From positions 8,980,129 to 9,044,128 of the forward strand of contig OV050032.1 in NCBI GenBank assembly GCA_920105625.2: a stretch of DNA of 64,000 bases, written 5' to 3'. Each line of letters begins with the position of its first letter. The first letter of the stretch is position 1. The DNA comes from Clusia tigrina. Its lineage: Eukaryota; Arthropoda; Insecta; Diptera; Clusiidae. Both the position numbers and the translations under genes were made by a program. The notes below the pieces were generated by a model. That model did not search any database. It saw nothing but the letters and a program-made list of their open reading frames with translations, and was not told where the DNA came from. Shown here piece by piece: positions 46,497 through 59,026 of the stretch.

Positions 46497-46983
46497 CATG
46501 TTGCTGAGGTATAGCTGTTGTATGACATGGGCCAGCAACATGTTGCTTAGGTATAGCTGTTGTATGACATGGGCCAGCAGCATGTTGCTTAGGTATAGTC
46601 GTTGTATGACATGGGCCAGCAGCATGTTGCTTAGGTATAGTCGTTGTATGACCTGGGCCAGCAACATGTTGCTGAGGTATAGTTGTTCTACGACATGGAC
46701 CAGCAACATGTTGCTGAGGTATAGCTGTTGTATGACATGGACCAGCAACATGTTGCTGAGGTATAGCTGTTGTATGACATGGGCCAGCAGCATGTTGCTT
46801 AGGTATAGTCGATGTATGACCTGGGCCAGCAACATGTTGCTGAGGTATAGTTGTTCTACGACATGGACCAGCAACATGTTGCTTAGGAATAGTTATTGTA
46901 TGACATGGGCCAGCAACATGTTGCTGAGGTATAGTTGTTGCATGACATGGGCCAGCAACATGTTGCTGAGGTATAGTCATTGG
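46497..46983. repeat. 42-bp minisatellite, 11 full copies
   Basis: Units of ttgctgaggtatagctgttg + tatgacatgggccagcaaca + tg, exactly 42 bases (46501 to 46963). Each unit contains the palindrome agcaacatgttgct. In-frame translation gives NMLLRYSCCMTWAS on + and HVAGPCHTTAIPQQ on -. Confidence 0.96.
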
Positions 46984-47227
46984 CTGCATTCTGGCGACCT
47001 ATCGGTTGCCTATCGGGTGAGTGAAAGAGCACACTTTGTTTTAGAATGGGCCGCTACACAAATTTGTCACTTTATACGTAAACATCTGTTCTAAAAACAG
47101 CTGTGCTAAGTGTTGAGTACGGTAGCGAAGAAAATTTCCGCTCAAAGAAATTGCGTCCGCTCAGTCAGCTGATTGAAAAAAATTCGGAGAATTCTGATCG
47201 GTTGGGTATCCGATGTGGTGCCAGAAT

Positions 47228-47346
47228 GCAGCCGGTGTATGACCTGGGCTTGCAACATGTTGCTGAGGTATATTTGTTGTATGACATGGGTCAGCAACAT
47301 GTTGCTGAGGTATTGTTGTTGTACGACATGGGTCAGCAACATGTTT
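47228..47346. repeat. Separate three-copy block of the 42-bp minisatellite
   Basis: Same unit (gtatgacatgggtcagcaac atgttgctgaggtat) about 250 bp downstream of the main array, with more substitutions. Confidence 0.92.
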
Positions 47347-47349
47347 CCC

Positions 47350-47880
47350 TTCTGTCTCCGTGTTTCTGAACTTGTCTCAGCGGGTTAAGGTGGCAAGGCG
47401 GACGGACCATTTCCACTTAAATTGCTCAAGTGGCTGCAAAAATCGGCACAAACTCAACAAGTAACCATGAGTATCGCATATTTCGGTTGGATATTATACC
47501 TGTTCCTTAGCTCTTCCTATACCAAAATCCCATCCGTGACATGTACACCTAAACTCGGGATTCAGTGAGTGCTTCATTGCTATTACTTCATATGGAAAAC
47601 ATTTGTCTATGGAAGATATGTTTGTCTGTTTCCTGATTTAAAGTTTTACAAATGAACCTGAAAATGAGCCGCACACGCCCCCAGACTAAACAAAACTGCG
47701 ACTAAAGGAAACCTTACTCTTCAAAGTGGAAGCGATTATTCGAGGAATCGCCTGTGAAGAATTAAAATCATGGAACCAGCCACCAAAAGTGCGAAATTTC
47801 AGGAAGTTTTGTTTGACTGCTCCATTGTCTTCGTCGTCGAAATACGATTTTCTTGTTTTATATTTGTTTTGGCTTACTAC
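47350..47880. other. Intergenic sequence, no gene seen
   Basis: No recognisable feature. Confidence 0.4.
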
Positions 47881-47884
47881 ATAT

Positions 47885-47965
47885 GTTATTACTATTATTA
47901 CAATTATTATTATAATTATAATTATTATAATTATTATTGTTATAATTATTATTATTAATTAATTA
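47885..47965. repeat. (ATT)n/(ATAATT)n microsatellite
   Basis: Runs of ATT and ATAATT. Confidence 0.9.
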
Positions 47966-48269
47966 TTTAATTAGTAAAAAAAATGCGTAAATTTCTATTA
48001 ATTAACAACACGTAAAGGCATTTTGAATGTTTGTGACATCATCATTGCAAGGGTATGAATGAATGAATGGATGATTGGTTGAATGTGTGGGTGACTTGCT
48101 GAGTGAATGAATTGGTGAGAGAGTTAGTGCAGTGATGAGTATGAGTGAGTGATTGAGTGAATTTAGCAGGGACATATATGAGAAGGCATCACAACTCGCA
48201 ATTCTTACCATGCACCTCAATCGGGGAATTGAAATGGGAAGCCGCATTTGCAGTTGTGTGGGTGGCTTG

Positions 48270-48276
48270 GCAGTTG

Positions 48277-48319
<43 letters not shown>

Positions 48320-48795
48320 TAATTGGCGTTTTCACGGCAGTGAGCGGATGTGTGTGAGTGTGTGTATTGGTGTTTTCACGGCAGTGAGCGGATTTGGGTG
48401 TGTGTGTGTGTGTATTGGTGTTTTCACGGCAGTGAGCGGATGTGTGTGTATGTTGATTGGTGTTTTCACGGCAGTGATCGGATGTGACTGTGTGTATTGG
48501 TGTTTTCACGGTAGTGATCGGGTGTGTGTATGTGTGTATTGATGTTTTCACGGTCATGAGTGTATTTGTGTGTATGTTGATTGGTGTTTTCACGGTAGGA
48601 ATCGGGTGTGTGTGTGTGTGTGTGTATTGGTGTTTTCACGGCAGTGAGCGGATTTGGGTGGGTGTGTGTGTGTGTATTGATGTTTTCACGGTAGTGATCG
48701 GGTGTGTGTGTGTGTGTATTGATGTTTTCACGGTAGTGATCGGGTGTGTGTGTGTGTGTATTGGTGTTTTCACGGCAGTGAGCGGATGTGTTTAT
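48270..48795. repeat. ~43-bp minisatellite with GT-rich spacers
   Basis: 'attggtgttttcacggcagt gagcggatgtgtgtg' recurs about ten times. The length varies with the (GT)n part. A (GT)n tract leads in from 48280. Confidence 0.93.
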
Positions 48796-48799
48796 GTTC

Positions 48800-49385
48800 A
48801 TGTGGTTAATGAGCATGTTTGGGACGGTTTTTCGCAATGGAAGGCACGAATGTGGTGTTTTCATTATTTTTATTTCATATCAAAAACATTTGATTCGTTA
48901 CTTTGCGTCAATAAAATGTTTGTTTTTTTTTTTGTTTTCTAATTTAAAGGCTTTATATAAAAACATTTATTTGGTTCAAAAATTTTTTTGGGTTTTTTAG
49001 TTTTTTAATTTTTTTTTTTGTATGTTTTTTGATAAAAAAGTTTTATATCTTTTTTTTTCGTTTTGTATTTTTAATAAATATAAAAAATCAACAGTTACTT
49101 TATTCAAAATAAATACATAAATAGTTTTATTTTAAAAAAATAGTTTCGTTGGTTTTTTGTGGCACTGTTTATAGGCGAGCTTTTTTCAAAAGCTTTGTAA
49201 GACATATAAGATTAGCATACGACTAATGCACATGTGGTGAAGTTGCACTAGGCTGGTGTGGTTGCGTGACGACACCAGAACCGGGTTATAATTGAGAACA
49301 AAAGAGAAAAACTGGATAATTAAAATTACGATATAATTACAAATTTAATTAGAAAGTCGCATTCAAATCAGTTCCAGTTGCCTGA
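48800..49385. other. T-rich intergenic sequence, no gene seen
   Basis: Poly-T runs at 48915-49080. No supported ORF. Confidence 0.4.
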
Positions 49386-49389
49386 ACAC

Positions 49390-49455
49390 GTATGTGTATG
49401 GGTGTATGGGTGTATGGGTGTATGGGTGTATGGGTGTATGGGTGTATGGGTGTAC
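49390..49455. repeat. 8-bp tandem repeat (gtgtatgg)
   Basis: About seven consecutive copies of 'tgggtgta'. Confidence 0.93.
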
Positions 49456-49907
49456 GTGTGTGGTGTGGACATGTGTGAGTGAATGCAAAGTGTCCTTGAA
49501 TATATTTACATTGAAATTGCTATTGTGCTATTGGGGGCACCTGAGCGACATTTGGCAATGCTTGGATTGGTAGTGAAGTGCCGCAGAGAAGCCACAACAA
49601 CATCAACAACAACACAGTATTTAATGTTCAAGGCAAACTGAAGCCTGATGACGACGGGTGAAGACAAACTGGTCGACAGCTCATTCCAAAACTTCTTCAA
49701 TTCGTTTCGGTAGTTTGATGCATGGTGAAATATATTTACAGAAATTTAAGTTCGTCCAAAATAAGTATTTTTCAAATAATGTTCGAATTTGTGGAGGAGT
49801 AAGAGATGCACTTGGACTTGGTCGGAAAACGAACGAACCCAGTATAGAGTGTGTAGTTGAGCTTTTAACCGACTGAAGCTTTCACAGTGATGCAGCCTGA
49901 ATGGTAG

Positions 49908-50155
49908 GTGTTTGACAGAGAATATAGAGAAAAGAAACTTAAACGCCAAACGGCAAAGCAGCGAAATAAATCACGAAGTTGTACATGAATCCCACTCAAA
50001 ATCGTAGTGAATCCACTCAAAAGCGTGGTGAATCCACTCAAATTCGTGGTGAATCCACTCAAATTCGTGGTAAATCCACTCAAAATCGTGGTTTATCCGC
50101 TACGGACGCCGGGAGCGAAAAAGGTTTTCTTTTCTCTGTATTCTCTAGTGTTTGG
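49908..50155 (+). mobile_element. hAT-like MITE, copy 2 (232 bp, five-unit minisatellite)
   Basis: Element 49916-50147. Left end CAGAGAATATAGAGAAAAG. The right end read inward is TAGAGAATACAGAGAAAAG, so the inverted termini agree over about 22 bases except two. Both ends fit the YARNG start of hAT transposons. Flanking 8-mers are gtgtttga (49908-49915) and gtgtttgg (50148-50155), an 8-bp hAT-size duplication with one change. Internal 21-bp units (gtgaatccactcaaaatcgtg) occur five times, against three in copy 1. No transposase. Confidence 0.88.
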
Positions 50156-50159
50156 TGTT

Positions 50160-51475
50160 CACTTTATTGCTACCTGAGCTGGGTGTGTGGGTTCAAGTGG
50201 ACTGGGGGTTGGCTTTCAATAGGCATGGACAATCGAGCAAGTAAACGGGCAAATTAGTTTCCAACCGACAGAACGCGCTTAAAGGTTTACCTTAAAATTT
50301 GATATAACTAGCTAGTGATGACACTGGTTCGGCCAGGGATGAGCGGGAACAGGATCAATCCCTAGCTAAAAGAGAAGAAACCTCTCAGGTCTGCTAGTTT
50401 CCGCAGCGATATGTTGAAGCACATCAAATGTGATGGATAGTAAATAATCTACACAGATAACATGGCGCAATTGATCTTGGCTGCTGGTAAATGCTGAGCA
50501 GAAGATCATGCACACTTTGAGCCAATGGCCCGGTAATAACAAGGAGAAGATTACGCTGATCTTATTCGATGTGAAACCCCGGTATTAAACTAATGAAATC
50601 TATGGATCTTCCCAGATGAGCTTTGGAACCACCTGAAGATATGAGCCTCAATAAGCCTCAATAGAGTACAGAAATATTTATGTTAAATTCTTCCAAATCA
50701 TCCTCTTGGACTGATGAAAACCTACTGGCTTGGCTGGCAGTCGGAACTGTCCGAGTTAGGGGTTTGTCTTTCCATGAAGTAATCGTCGCTACAACACTCC
50801 AGGAAGTTGCCTCAATTTGCATTTTTGTTCTTGGTTCTCTTTCTATCGACTTTTCTTTCAATACTACTTCGCTGTGAATTACCACTAAATTTAATATTAA
50901 AATAAAAAATTGATGAAAATTAACAACAAAATTAAAATAGAAATTGTCTGTTTCTGTATGTAAAATAAATGCACATTTCTTTGATGAAAACTTTAACACA
51001 AAACTTTAAACAAAAACTAATTATTTCATAGAATAAATTATGCATGTATGAGTAAATTTAAGTGACGCTTAAAGGTATTCTCAAATGTTACGCACAACAA
51101 CAACAATAACTACAGATAATACATATAAGATATCTGAGCGGCACGGATCAGATCAGATCTGCTCAGATCAGATCAGATCGGACTCGATCGGATGGCAGCA
51201 ATGTTGGGCAATAATTCGCACCTATTCAATATTTTTCAGAACTCCTTGCGATCTTTTCATGGGGTTTAGAATGGGCTTCAATAGGGAAGTGAATATACTT
51301 TTTCAAATACTTATCGAAGCCTATGCCAAGTCGGAAAAACAATTCAAGGAAATATACACGATTGGGTTAGTTATGAGATCAATACACCAAATTACGAACA
51401 TGAGAGGCATGAGAAGCAAGGACTTTCGACCCATGTTGGACAAAAATGTTCACAAACATATAATTAACTAATTAA
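50160..51475. other. Intergenic sequence, no gene seen
   Basis: 51145-51190 is dense in GATC (seven sites) and partly palindromic. No conserved ORF. Confidence 0.4.
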
Positions 51476-51476
51476 T

Positions 51477-51477
<1 letters not shown>

Positions 51478-51510
<33 letters not shown>
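51478..51510. repeat. (AAT)n microsatellite
   Basis: About ten AAT repeats. Confidence 0.9.
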
Positions 51511-51513
<3 letters not shown>

Positions 51514-51829
51514 CGAAATGTCATAAATTCATCAATTAACTATTGAATGATTCTACCCCAACAATAGGTGAAAGTTTGAATAAAATCTTTTAAAATTTGA
51601 CATAAACACCAAAATAAATTCATTTAAATAACATAAAAATTTTCAAAATAATAATATACATAAAAATTATATTAAAAAAACCTTTAAACATTTTACATAA
51701 ACACAAAAATAAATTAAATCCAATAAAGTAAAAAATTTCAAAATAATAATATAAATAAAAATTCTATTAACAATATATAAAAATTATATTAAAAAAATAC
51801 ATTAAAAATATGTATAATAACCAAATAAA

Positions 51830-52880
51830 AATAGTTTAACAACCAATAAATTTTAAAAAATTTATATTAAAAAGAAAATTAGATATGAAAAAGCAAATAT
51901 AATAAATAAAATATTTAAGATTACAAAAAAAAAATAAATAAATAAATAAATGGAAATTAAAACAAAATATTGATAAATGATGAATGAAAAATAAACAAAA
52001 AATTAAAAATATAGATAAACGAGCTATTATACAAAGAAACATTAAATATTAACTAATAAAAAAAATAAAAATTGTTGAAAAATTAAAACGATATATTTAT
52101 AAATAATATAAAAAATAAATAAAAAATTAAAAATATAAATAAATGAGCTATTATGCAAAGAAACATTAAATATTTACTAATAAAAAATAAATAAAAATTG
52201 TTGGCAACATGAAAACAAATAAAATGAAGTAACTTAAATAAAAAAATATGTATATTTATAATTGATATAAAAAAAGAAACAAAAAATAAATTAAAAAAAA
52301 TTCAAATATACGAGTTATTATACAAAAAAACATCAAATATTAAATAATAAAAATTGTTGACAAATTAAAACGATATATTTATAAATATAAAAAAGTAAAT
52401 AAAAAAAATAAAAATATAAATAAACGAGTTATTATGCAAAGAAACATTAAATATTTACTAATAAAAAATAAATAAAAATAGTTGGCAACATGAAAACAAA
52501 TAAAATGAAGTAACTTAAATAAAAAAATATGTATATTTATAATTGATATAAAAAAAGAAACAAAAAATAAATAAAAAAAATTCAAATATACGAGTTATTA
52601 TACAAAAAAACATCAAATATTAAATAATAAAAATTGTTGACAAATTAAAACGATATATTTATAAATATAAAAAAGTAAATAAAAAAAATAAAAATATAAA
52701 TAAACGAGTTATTATGCAAAGAAACATTAAATATTTACTCATAAAAAATAAATAAAAATTGTTGGCAACATGAAAACCAAATATTTATAAAAAAAAAATA
52801 AAAAAATTCAAATATACGAGTTATTGTACAAAGAAACATTAAATATTAACTAATAAAAATAAATAAAAATCAATATTATT
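51830..52880. repeat. AT-rich 280-bp tandem array with nested half units
   Basis: 'ttggcaacatgaaaac' starts at 52201, 52482 and 52762 (281 and 280 bp apart), and 200+ bp of flanking sequence repeats with it. A shorter motif 'acgagttattatacaaa' recurs at about 52019, 52143, 52309, 52426, 52589, 52707 and 52818. It alternates steps near 117 and 163 bp, so each 280-bp unit is itself a diverged dimer. Confidence 0.9.
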
Positions 52881-52889
52881 ATTATAAAG

Positions 52890-54552
52890 TAAAAAGAAAA
52901 TATCAGTAGAAGAGAAGATGGAAAAAAATTGCGCGGATATTTATTTAAAACATAATTTGAAATTGTATATATGCGAATAATGCCCAACATTGCGTTAGAG
53001 ATGATGTTTCATATCTGCTGGCAGCACCGGAAGCAGCAGCAGTGACGAAGAATGAAGGAAGGGGGTAAGTAAACTGACTCTTGAAAACGCATGCAGACAA
53101 AATATGGCATAAATTTTGATCTTTGTTTGTCTTTAAATTACAAAACGAAAACCAAAACAAAAAGAAAACAAAAAATTATCATTCTTTGACTTAATAAATT
53201 TTGGAAAATATTAAAGTTTTTTTTGATATTTATTGAAGGGGTCAGGGTTCAAAAAAGGTTGCCTGCACGCTGAGAGCCGCTTCTGCAGTGCTGCCCAGCA
53301 AACATGAAACGCTGCGTGCTGCTCACTTATGGCCTAACAAACAAAGAAACACACGCATTTATAGAGTGCGTGAGTGAGTGTTCTCATATTTTATACTAAG
53401 ATGCAATTTTTAATAAATTTTCTTTTTTTCAATGCAATTCAATGAAATTTTTTTTCCATTTAATTTAATTTATGTTTTTATGTTCGCTTAAATGTAGATA
53501 GGGTGAATCATAATCTTAAACACTAAACACGATGTGTAGGTGATCATGTCATTGACATTTGAAACCCACACTCGCGCACCACACACGCACGCGCTCACAC
53601 AAGCAGCTCGACAGGGATTTTTGCAGTGAGTAACTCTGATCGAGTATTGGTTGGGGCAGCTGAAAAAATGCTGCACTCTCTGCACGCCAGTTGCACATTA
53701 AGTATTAAGGTAGTAATTGGCAGGTAAAGTTTAGCATATTTTTAGGCACCCCACAAATACGCCATAGCACAGAGCTTTGTAAAAGTAGTCGCACGCGGTG
53801 TGAGGCGTCTGCGTGGGTGGGTGCGAATGCAAGTGCATTATTTCGTTCACGCCTACATTCAAAGTTCTTCATGTTGTTTTTGCATTTAGTTCACAGAATA
53901 GATTTCATGTGGTTGTAATTTTTTTGTTTTTGTTTTTGTTTACTTTAGATTGAAACTTCTTTCCAATAATTCAGTATTGCATTTCTAGTTGAGAGACTTT
54001 TCTTTATATTTTATTTAATTGCTTTTCTCAATTTATTTAATCATAAAATCAGTCCATAGTGTATATATGTGAGTGTGCACATGTGTGTGTGTGTGTGTTT
54101 ACATGTGTTTTCTGCATGTTCCAGTTTGTTTGCATGTGTTTGTGTGTATAATGTATTTTAGCCAAGAGAGTAATTCAACTACTTTTCTGTCAATTTTGCA
54201 TTTACTTTTCTTAAATGTTTAGTTTTTAATTTTTTTTTTCTCTAAATTTTGCTTTTTAACATTAGCAGTTTTTAGTTTTAAGATTAATTTTTATGTATTC
54301 ATACAATTTCTTAAAAGTTTATTATTACAGTATAATAAATAATTAAATGTTAAAGTTATTTAAAAGAAAAATAAATTAAAGTTAAGTTTTAAATATAAAG
54401 TTCAATAAAAAGTTAAATTAAAAACATTATTCTTCACTTACGCTCACTTTTAACACACAATTTTTTGGTTTTGCTCAATAATTTCTTTTTCCTTTCAGTT
54501 CTTTCGCACTTTTTTTGCTTTCACTTTCTACTTAACTTTGTTTTAGATTTCC
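52890..54552. other. Spn 3' UTR and downstream region
   Basis: Minus-strand AATAAA hexamers downstream of the Spn stop occur near 54317, 54032 and 54010. A GT microsatellite lies at 54085-54100. No other gene is supported. Confidence 0.35.
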
Positions 54553-54819
54553 TTATTTCTTTTTTGCAGCTTTCTTCTCTGCTTTTTTAATAGCCTTCTC
54601 GCGTTCGCGACGTTCACGCTCCTGATCCTTGCGCTCCTTTTCAATGCTTGCCTTCAGATCCTTGAGGCGGCGCTTCAAACGATGCTTGTCGTCGCCGGCC
54701 ACGCCGAGAGTTTTGAAATCCTTCGAGTCGAGCGTAAGCAGAGCACCGCCCTCGACGTTGTGCTCCTTGAAGACGGGAATGTAACGTTCCAGTTCTATGC
54801 CCATGAGCCAGTGACCGAC
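54553..54819 (-). CDS. Spn: Spinophilin/Neurabin, terminal exon (SAM domain, basic tail)
   Basis: Spinophilin/neurabin is a neuronal scaffold that binds F-actin and targets protein phosphatase 1, including at fly presynaptic active zones. This exon opens after tttgtag in phase 0 and encodes most of the SAM domain (VGHWLMGIELERYIPVFKEH, then NVEGGALLTLDSKDFKTLGV and HRLKRRLKDLK). A strongly charged Lys/Glu/Arg helix (ASIEKERKDQERERREREKA...KKAAKKK) follows, then TAA at 54553-54555. The SAM domain is typical of the C-terminus of neurabin and fly Spinophilin. Phase 0 joins it to the exon ending at 57962 (HEWTKEQ|VGHW). Confidence 0.93.
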   Translation of the reverse strand, partial: VGHWLMGIELERYIPVFKEHNVEGGALLTLDSKDFKTLGVAGDDKHRLKRRLKDLKASIEKERKDQERERREREKAIKKAEKKAAKKK

Positions 54820-57800
54820 CTACAAACAATGTTCCAGAATATTAAAAATGTTCATATTAAAAATGAAAAATTATACAAAGAAAAGTACAATAAAAATGTC
54901 GCCAAAAATAGATTAAAAACTATTTAAAAAATACGTAACACAATTATAACTAAAAAATAAAATGTAAAACATATAAATAAAGGTAACATAGAAAATAAAT
55001 AAAATAATTAAGAATAAATTAAATAATAAAAAGTAAATAAAATAATTAAAAATAAAGTAATAAAAAATAAATAAAGTAATAAAAAGAAAAATAAAATAAT
55101 TAAAAGTAAGTCAAGTAATAAAAATAAATAAAAAAAGGTAAAACAAAAAAAAAATAATAAAATATAAATAAAATAAAAAATAATTTAATTATTAAAAATA
55201 AATAAAATACCACACATACGCAATTGCAACTACTGTTGTAACTTGTCTTGTCAATAAATTCGTTACAAAACTAATCTTCATAAATAAAATAATAAAATAT
55301 AATTAAAGTAATAAAAAAATAAAAACTAAAAATAAATAATAAATAGAGAAATAAAAAATTAATAGCATATTCAAAAATAAAAAATTAATAAAAAGTAAAA
55401 TAATAAAAAATAATGAAATTATTAAAAATAAATAAAATAATGAAAACAAATAAAAAAGATAAATACTAAAAATAAATAATATAATAAAAAAACAAAAATA
55501 ATACAAAATAACTAAAATAACAAAAGTATACAAAATAATAAAAATATACAAAATAATAAATAAAGAATAGAATAGAAAAGAAACAAACGAACAAGAAATA
55601 TACAAAATAATCAAAAATTTACAAAATAATAAAAAACAACTAAAATAATAAAAAAATTAATTAAATAATTGACAAGAAAAAAATAACACAGCATAAATAA
55701 AATAACAAAAAACAAATAAAATAATAAAAAAAGATAAAGACAACAAAAAATAAATAAAATAATGAAAAAAATAAAATTAAACAAATAATTATTAAAAACA
55801 AAAAATAAATAAAATAAAATAATAAAAATAAATAAAATGATAAAAAATAAATAAAATAATAAAAAGGAAATAAAATAATAGAAACAATATATATAAAAAA
55901 AAGATAAAAATAACAAAAAATTAATACAATAATAAAAAGGAAATTATATAATAAAAAATAAATCAAATAACAAAAATATACAAAATAATAAAAAAGACAA
56001 AATCAATAAAAAAAAAATAATAAAAAATAAATAAAATAATATAAAAAGATAAAAATAAAAAATAATAAAAACAAATAAGAAAGACAAAAACAATAAAAAA
56101 TAAAATAATAAAAAATAAATAAAATAATAAATAAAAAAATAAAAAATTTAAAAACAATAAAATATAATAAAAACAAATAAGAAAGATAAAAACAATAAAA
56201 TATAATAAAAACAAATAAAGAAGATAAAAACAATAAAATATAATAAAAACAAATAAGAAAGATAAAAACAATAAAAAATAAATAAAATCTTAAAAGATGA
56301 AATAATAAAAAAATAAATAAAATAATAAATAAAACAAATAAGAAAGATAAAAACAATAAAAAATAAATAAAATCTTAAAAGATGAAATAATAAAAAATAA
56401 ATAAAATAATAAATAAAATAAATAAAGAAGATAAAAACAATAAAAAATAATAAAAACAAATAAAGAAGATAAAAACAATAAAAATAATAAAAACAAATAA
56501 AGAAGATAAAAACAATAAAAAATAAAATCTTAAAAAATAAAATAATAAAAAAATAAATAAAATAATAAATAAAATAATGAAAAAAAGACAAAAACAATAA
56601 AAAAATAATAATAAAAACAAATAAGAAAGATAAAAACTAAAAATAAAAAAATAATAAAAAATAAATAAAATAATAAACAAAAATAAAATAAATTTTAAAA
56701 AAGATAAAATTAACAAAAAAAAAAAAAAAATTATTTTACATACGAAACGCTCAGTCAACAGATTCGAATGGAAATAATTTCATAATAAAATATAACAACT
56801 AAAAAATTATATATAATAAAATATATTATAAAAAAATTATACATAATAGAATATTTATATAAAAAAAATTATATATAACAGAATATTTTATCAAAAAAAA
56901 TTATATATAATAGAATATATTGTGAAAAAATTATATATAATAGAATAAATTATATAAAAAAAAAATAATATATAATATAATAAATTATCAAAAAAAAATA
57001 ATATATAACAGAATATATTATCAAAAAGAATTATATATAATAGAATATATTATGAAAAAATTATTTATATTATAAAAAAAAATTATATATAATATAATAG
57101 ATTTATATAAAGAATATTCCAATAGACAGAATACCACTCGTGCACTGCAGTGTTCCAATAGCAGGGTAGCACAGAGTGAGTGTGCTCCTGTTTCGTTTTA
57201 CTGAGGACGAGCACTGATGCTGTTTTTGTTTAGCGAGCGCTCTTTAAAGGATCAGGGAGTTGGCACCACCCAAAATGCTGCAAATCAGGACCAACTTTTG
57301 TACATGTGTCGATGTGAAGTGACCAACGATGACACGCTCGGAGCAAAAACGGAATAAAAAGTTTGTCCATGATTGTCCACGCACGTGCGACAAATCAATT
57401 CTTAAGAATATAATCATTCAGTATCTCATCTTAAGTATCGCATCTTAAGTATCTCATTCATAGTATCCAATCAAAGAGTATACATACATAGAGACTGAAT
57501 CTCTCAAATTGTAGTGAAATGGAAGTGAAGACGATTTCACAAAGATCGGTGAGCGCCAAGGGAAGCGAGATGCAATGCATGTATTTATGTTCGAGGGGTT
57601 TACTAGAAAACCCCTCGAACAGAATTTATGCAGCAATAACTTCGTTCGTCAGGCGAGCTCCATATATGCATACTCTTTGTATAATGTTTTTGCTCAGAGC
57701 GCTTCAAGCAGCAGCAGCAAAGATATTACAGATATTCGTCTTGATGGTCATTGGTATAGGGAGAAGCAGCTGCTGGTATGAACGTAGATCTGGAGGCTAG

Positions 57801-57961
57801 CGGAGACACGTTGTGTGCCGGTGCCACCCGTGCTAAACACGCTTGCGCAACACAAAGACTTGATCTACTTTTAAGCAAGATTAAGAATAGCTACTGATAT
57901 ATATATATATATATAATCGCCAAAGAATACACATTGTCCATAACCCTGTTCCATCACATAC
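54820..57961 (-). other. Spn intron splitting the SAM domain; A-rich low complexity
   Basis: 55000-56740 is (TAAA/TAAAA)n-like, with sub-repeats such as 'aagaaagataaaaacaataa'. 56760-57110 is (ATATAAAATT)n-like. 55207-55275 is related to the inverted arms at 21047 and 22035. Phe/Ile/Leu/Tyr frames on the minus strand are artefacts. 57580-57620 contains the short inverted repeat cgaggggttt-actaga-aaacccctcg. Confidence 0.7.
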
Positions 57962-58164
57962 CTGCTCCTTAGTCCATTCGTGCACCGGTCCTCCTTTGTA
58001 GTTGTAGCCCGCTGCCGCTGCCTTGCGATCCGAGAAACTGCTGCTGGAGCCTGACAAGTCCACACCACGACTGGGCGAGTACCCTGGCGAGGAGCAGCCC
58101 GAGGACATGCTGGTCGGCGAGGGCGGTCCCGTGGTGTGCGCCGGCTGCTGCTGCTGCCACGGTA
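57962..58164 (-). CDS. Spn: Spinophilin/Neurabin, penultimate exon
   Basis: Starts after ccccacctggcacag (phase 1) and ends at CAG|GTATGT (57961-57960). It encodes a Ser/Gln/Pro-rich linker (VPWQQQQPAHTTGPPSPTSM, SSGCSSPGYSPSRGVDLSGS) and the first helix of the SAM domain (GGPVHEWTKEQ). 203 bp: phase 1 in, phase 0 out, agreeing with both neighbours. The Ser-Pro motifs are possible phosphorylation sites (inference). Confidence 0.92.
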
Positions 58165-58889
58165 CTGTGCCAGGTGGGGAGAGGGATTGAGGAACAACTT
58201 GTTTAACTAGTTTTTGTTGTTGCGTTTAGAGTTAATGAGTTACATTCAACACGAAAAGTGGGGCAGGCACGAGAAATTGTAAAATTTGTATAAATTTGTT
58301 AGTAAATGTTTAACGCAGCAATTGCACGCGGACACGGCACGCGCAGCCAGACAGCGAGCGCACAGTTGGTCGCACACGTATGCGTGGGAGAAGTGTGAAA
58401 AAGAGAGAGAGAGAAGAGAAAAGAGAAGAGCAGAAAACGCCACGTTTTGTAAGTAATATTTATGCAGATGCAAGTTTAGTACGCCTAAAAGAAGTTATTT
58501 GGGTGATTATGTTATTGTTGTTATTATTACTTTGGGAGCATATTTTCAGATACTCGTATGAATGGTCAAAACAAAAGAGGAAAGAAATAAAACGTTTCGT
58601 TAGTATGAACAATGCACAATTAAACAAGGCTACGATAGTGTATGACCAAATGGGATGCAGATGGATGATGCAGTTTCTGGGATTAACAACACCGATTATG
58701 CATTGGAATTCATTTTAACACTACTCGTACATATTTGGAAGTAAATGAACGAAAAATTTTGGTTAGTAGCTAGCATAACAATTTACATAGAGATAGATAG
58801 ATTGATATATATGTATATATGTATAATAAATAGAGAGATAGGTAGGGGAATAGGGAGAGTATAAAATCATGCCCATATTGATGTGTCAC
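58165..58889 (-). other. Spn intron
   Basis: Purine-rich stretch near 58395-58440. No additional exon required by phase. Confidence 0.6.
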
Positions 58890-59026
58890 CTTTGGGTTGC
58901 GCCTCATTGACGGCTTGGCGTATTTCGTTAATCAACGTTTTGCAATTAATTGCGGCAGCGCTTTGGCTCTTGTTTATTTCCGAGTAGTCATCGCTGGAAT
59001 GCCGTGACGAGCCATCACCGAGCCTC
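58890..59026 (-). CDS. Spn: Spinophilin/Neurabin, internal exon (137 bp)
   Basis: Acceptor catatccaccag at 59027, donor AAAG|GTGACA at 58889-58888. It encodes RLGDGSSRHSSDDYSEINKS and QSAAAINCKTLINEIRQAVN followed by EAQPK. Phase 2 in, phase 1 out, agreeing with both neighbours. Too short to stand out as an ORF: found from the splice sites and the join ALSERER|RLGDGSS. A predicted helix (LINEIRQAVNEAQ) precedes the linker to the SAM domain. Confidence 0.9.

Noticed and set aside
50300..50660. Possible LINE fragment (a frame with YTDN-like residues)
   Set aside because: One weak motif without the following RNase H blocks.
55303..56758. Several 100-150-aa Phe/Leu/Ile/Tyr-rich minus-strand ORFs that look like membrane proteins
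   Set aside because: They overlap one another in A-rich simple sequence inside an Spn intron, with no conserved residues.
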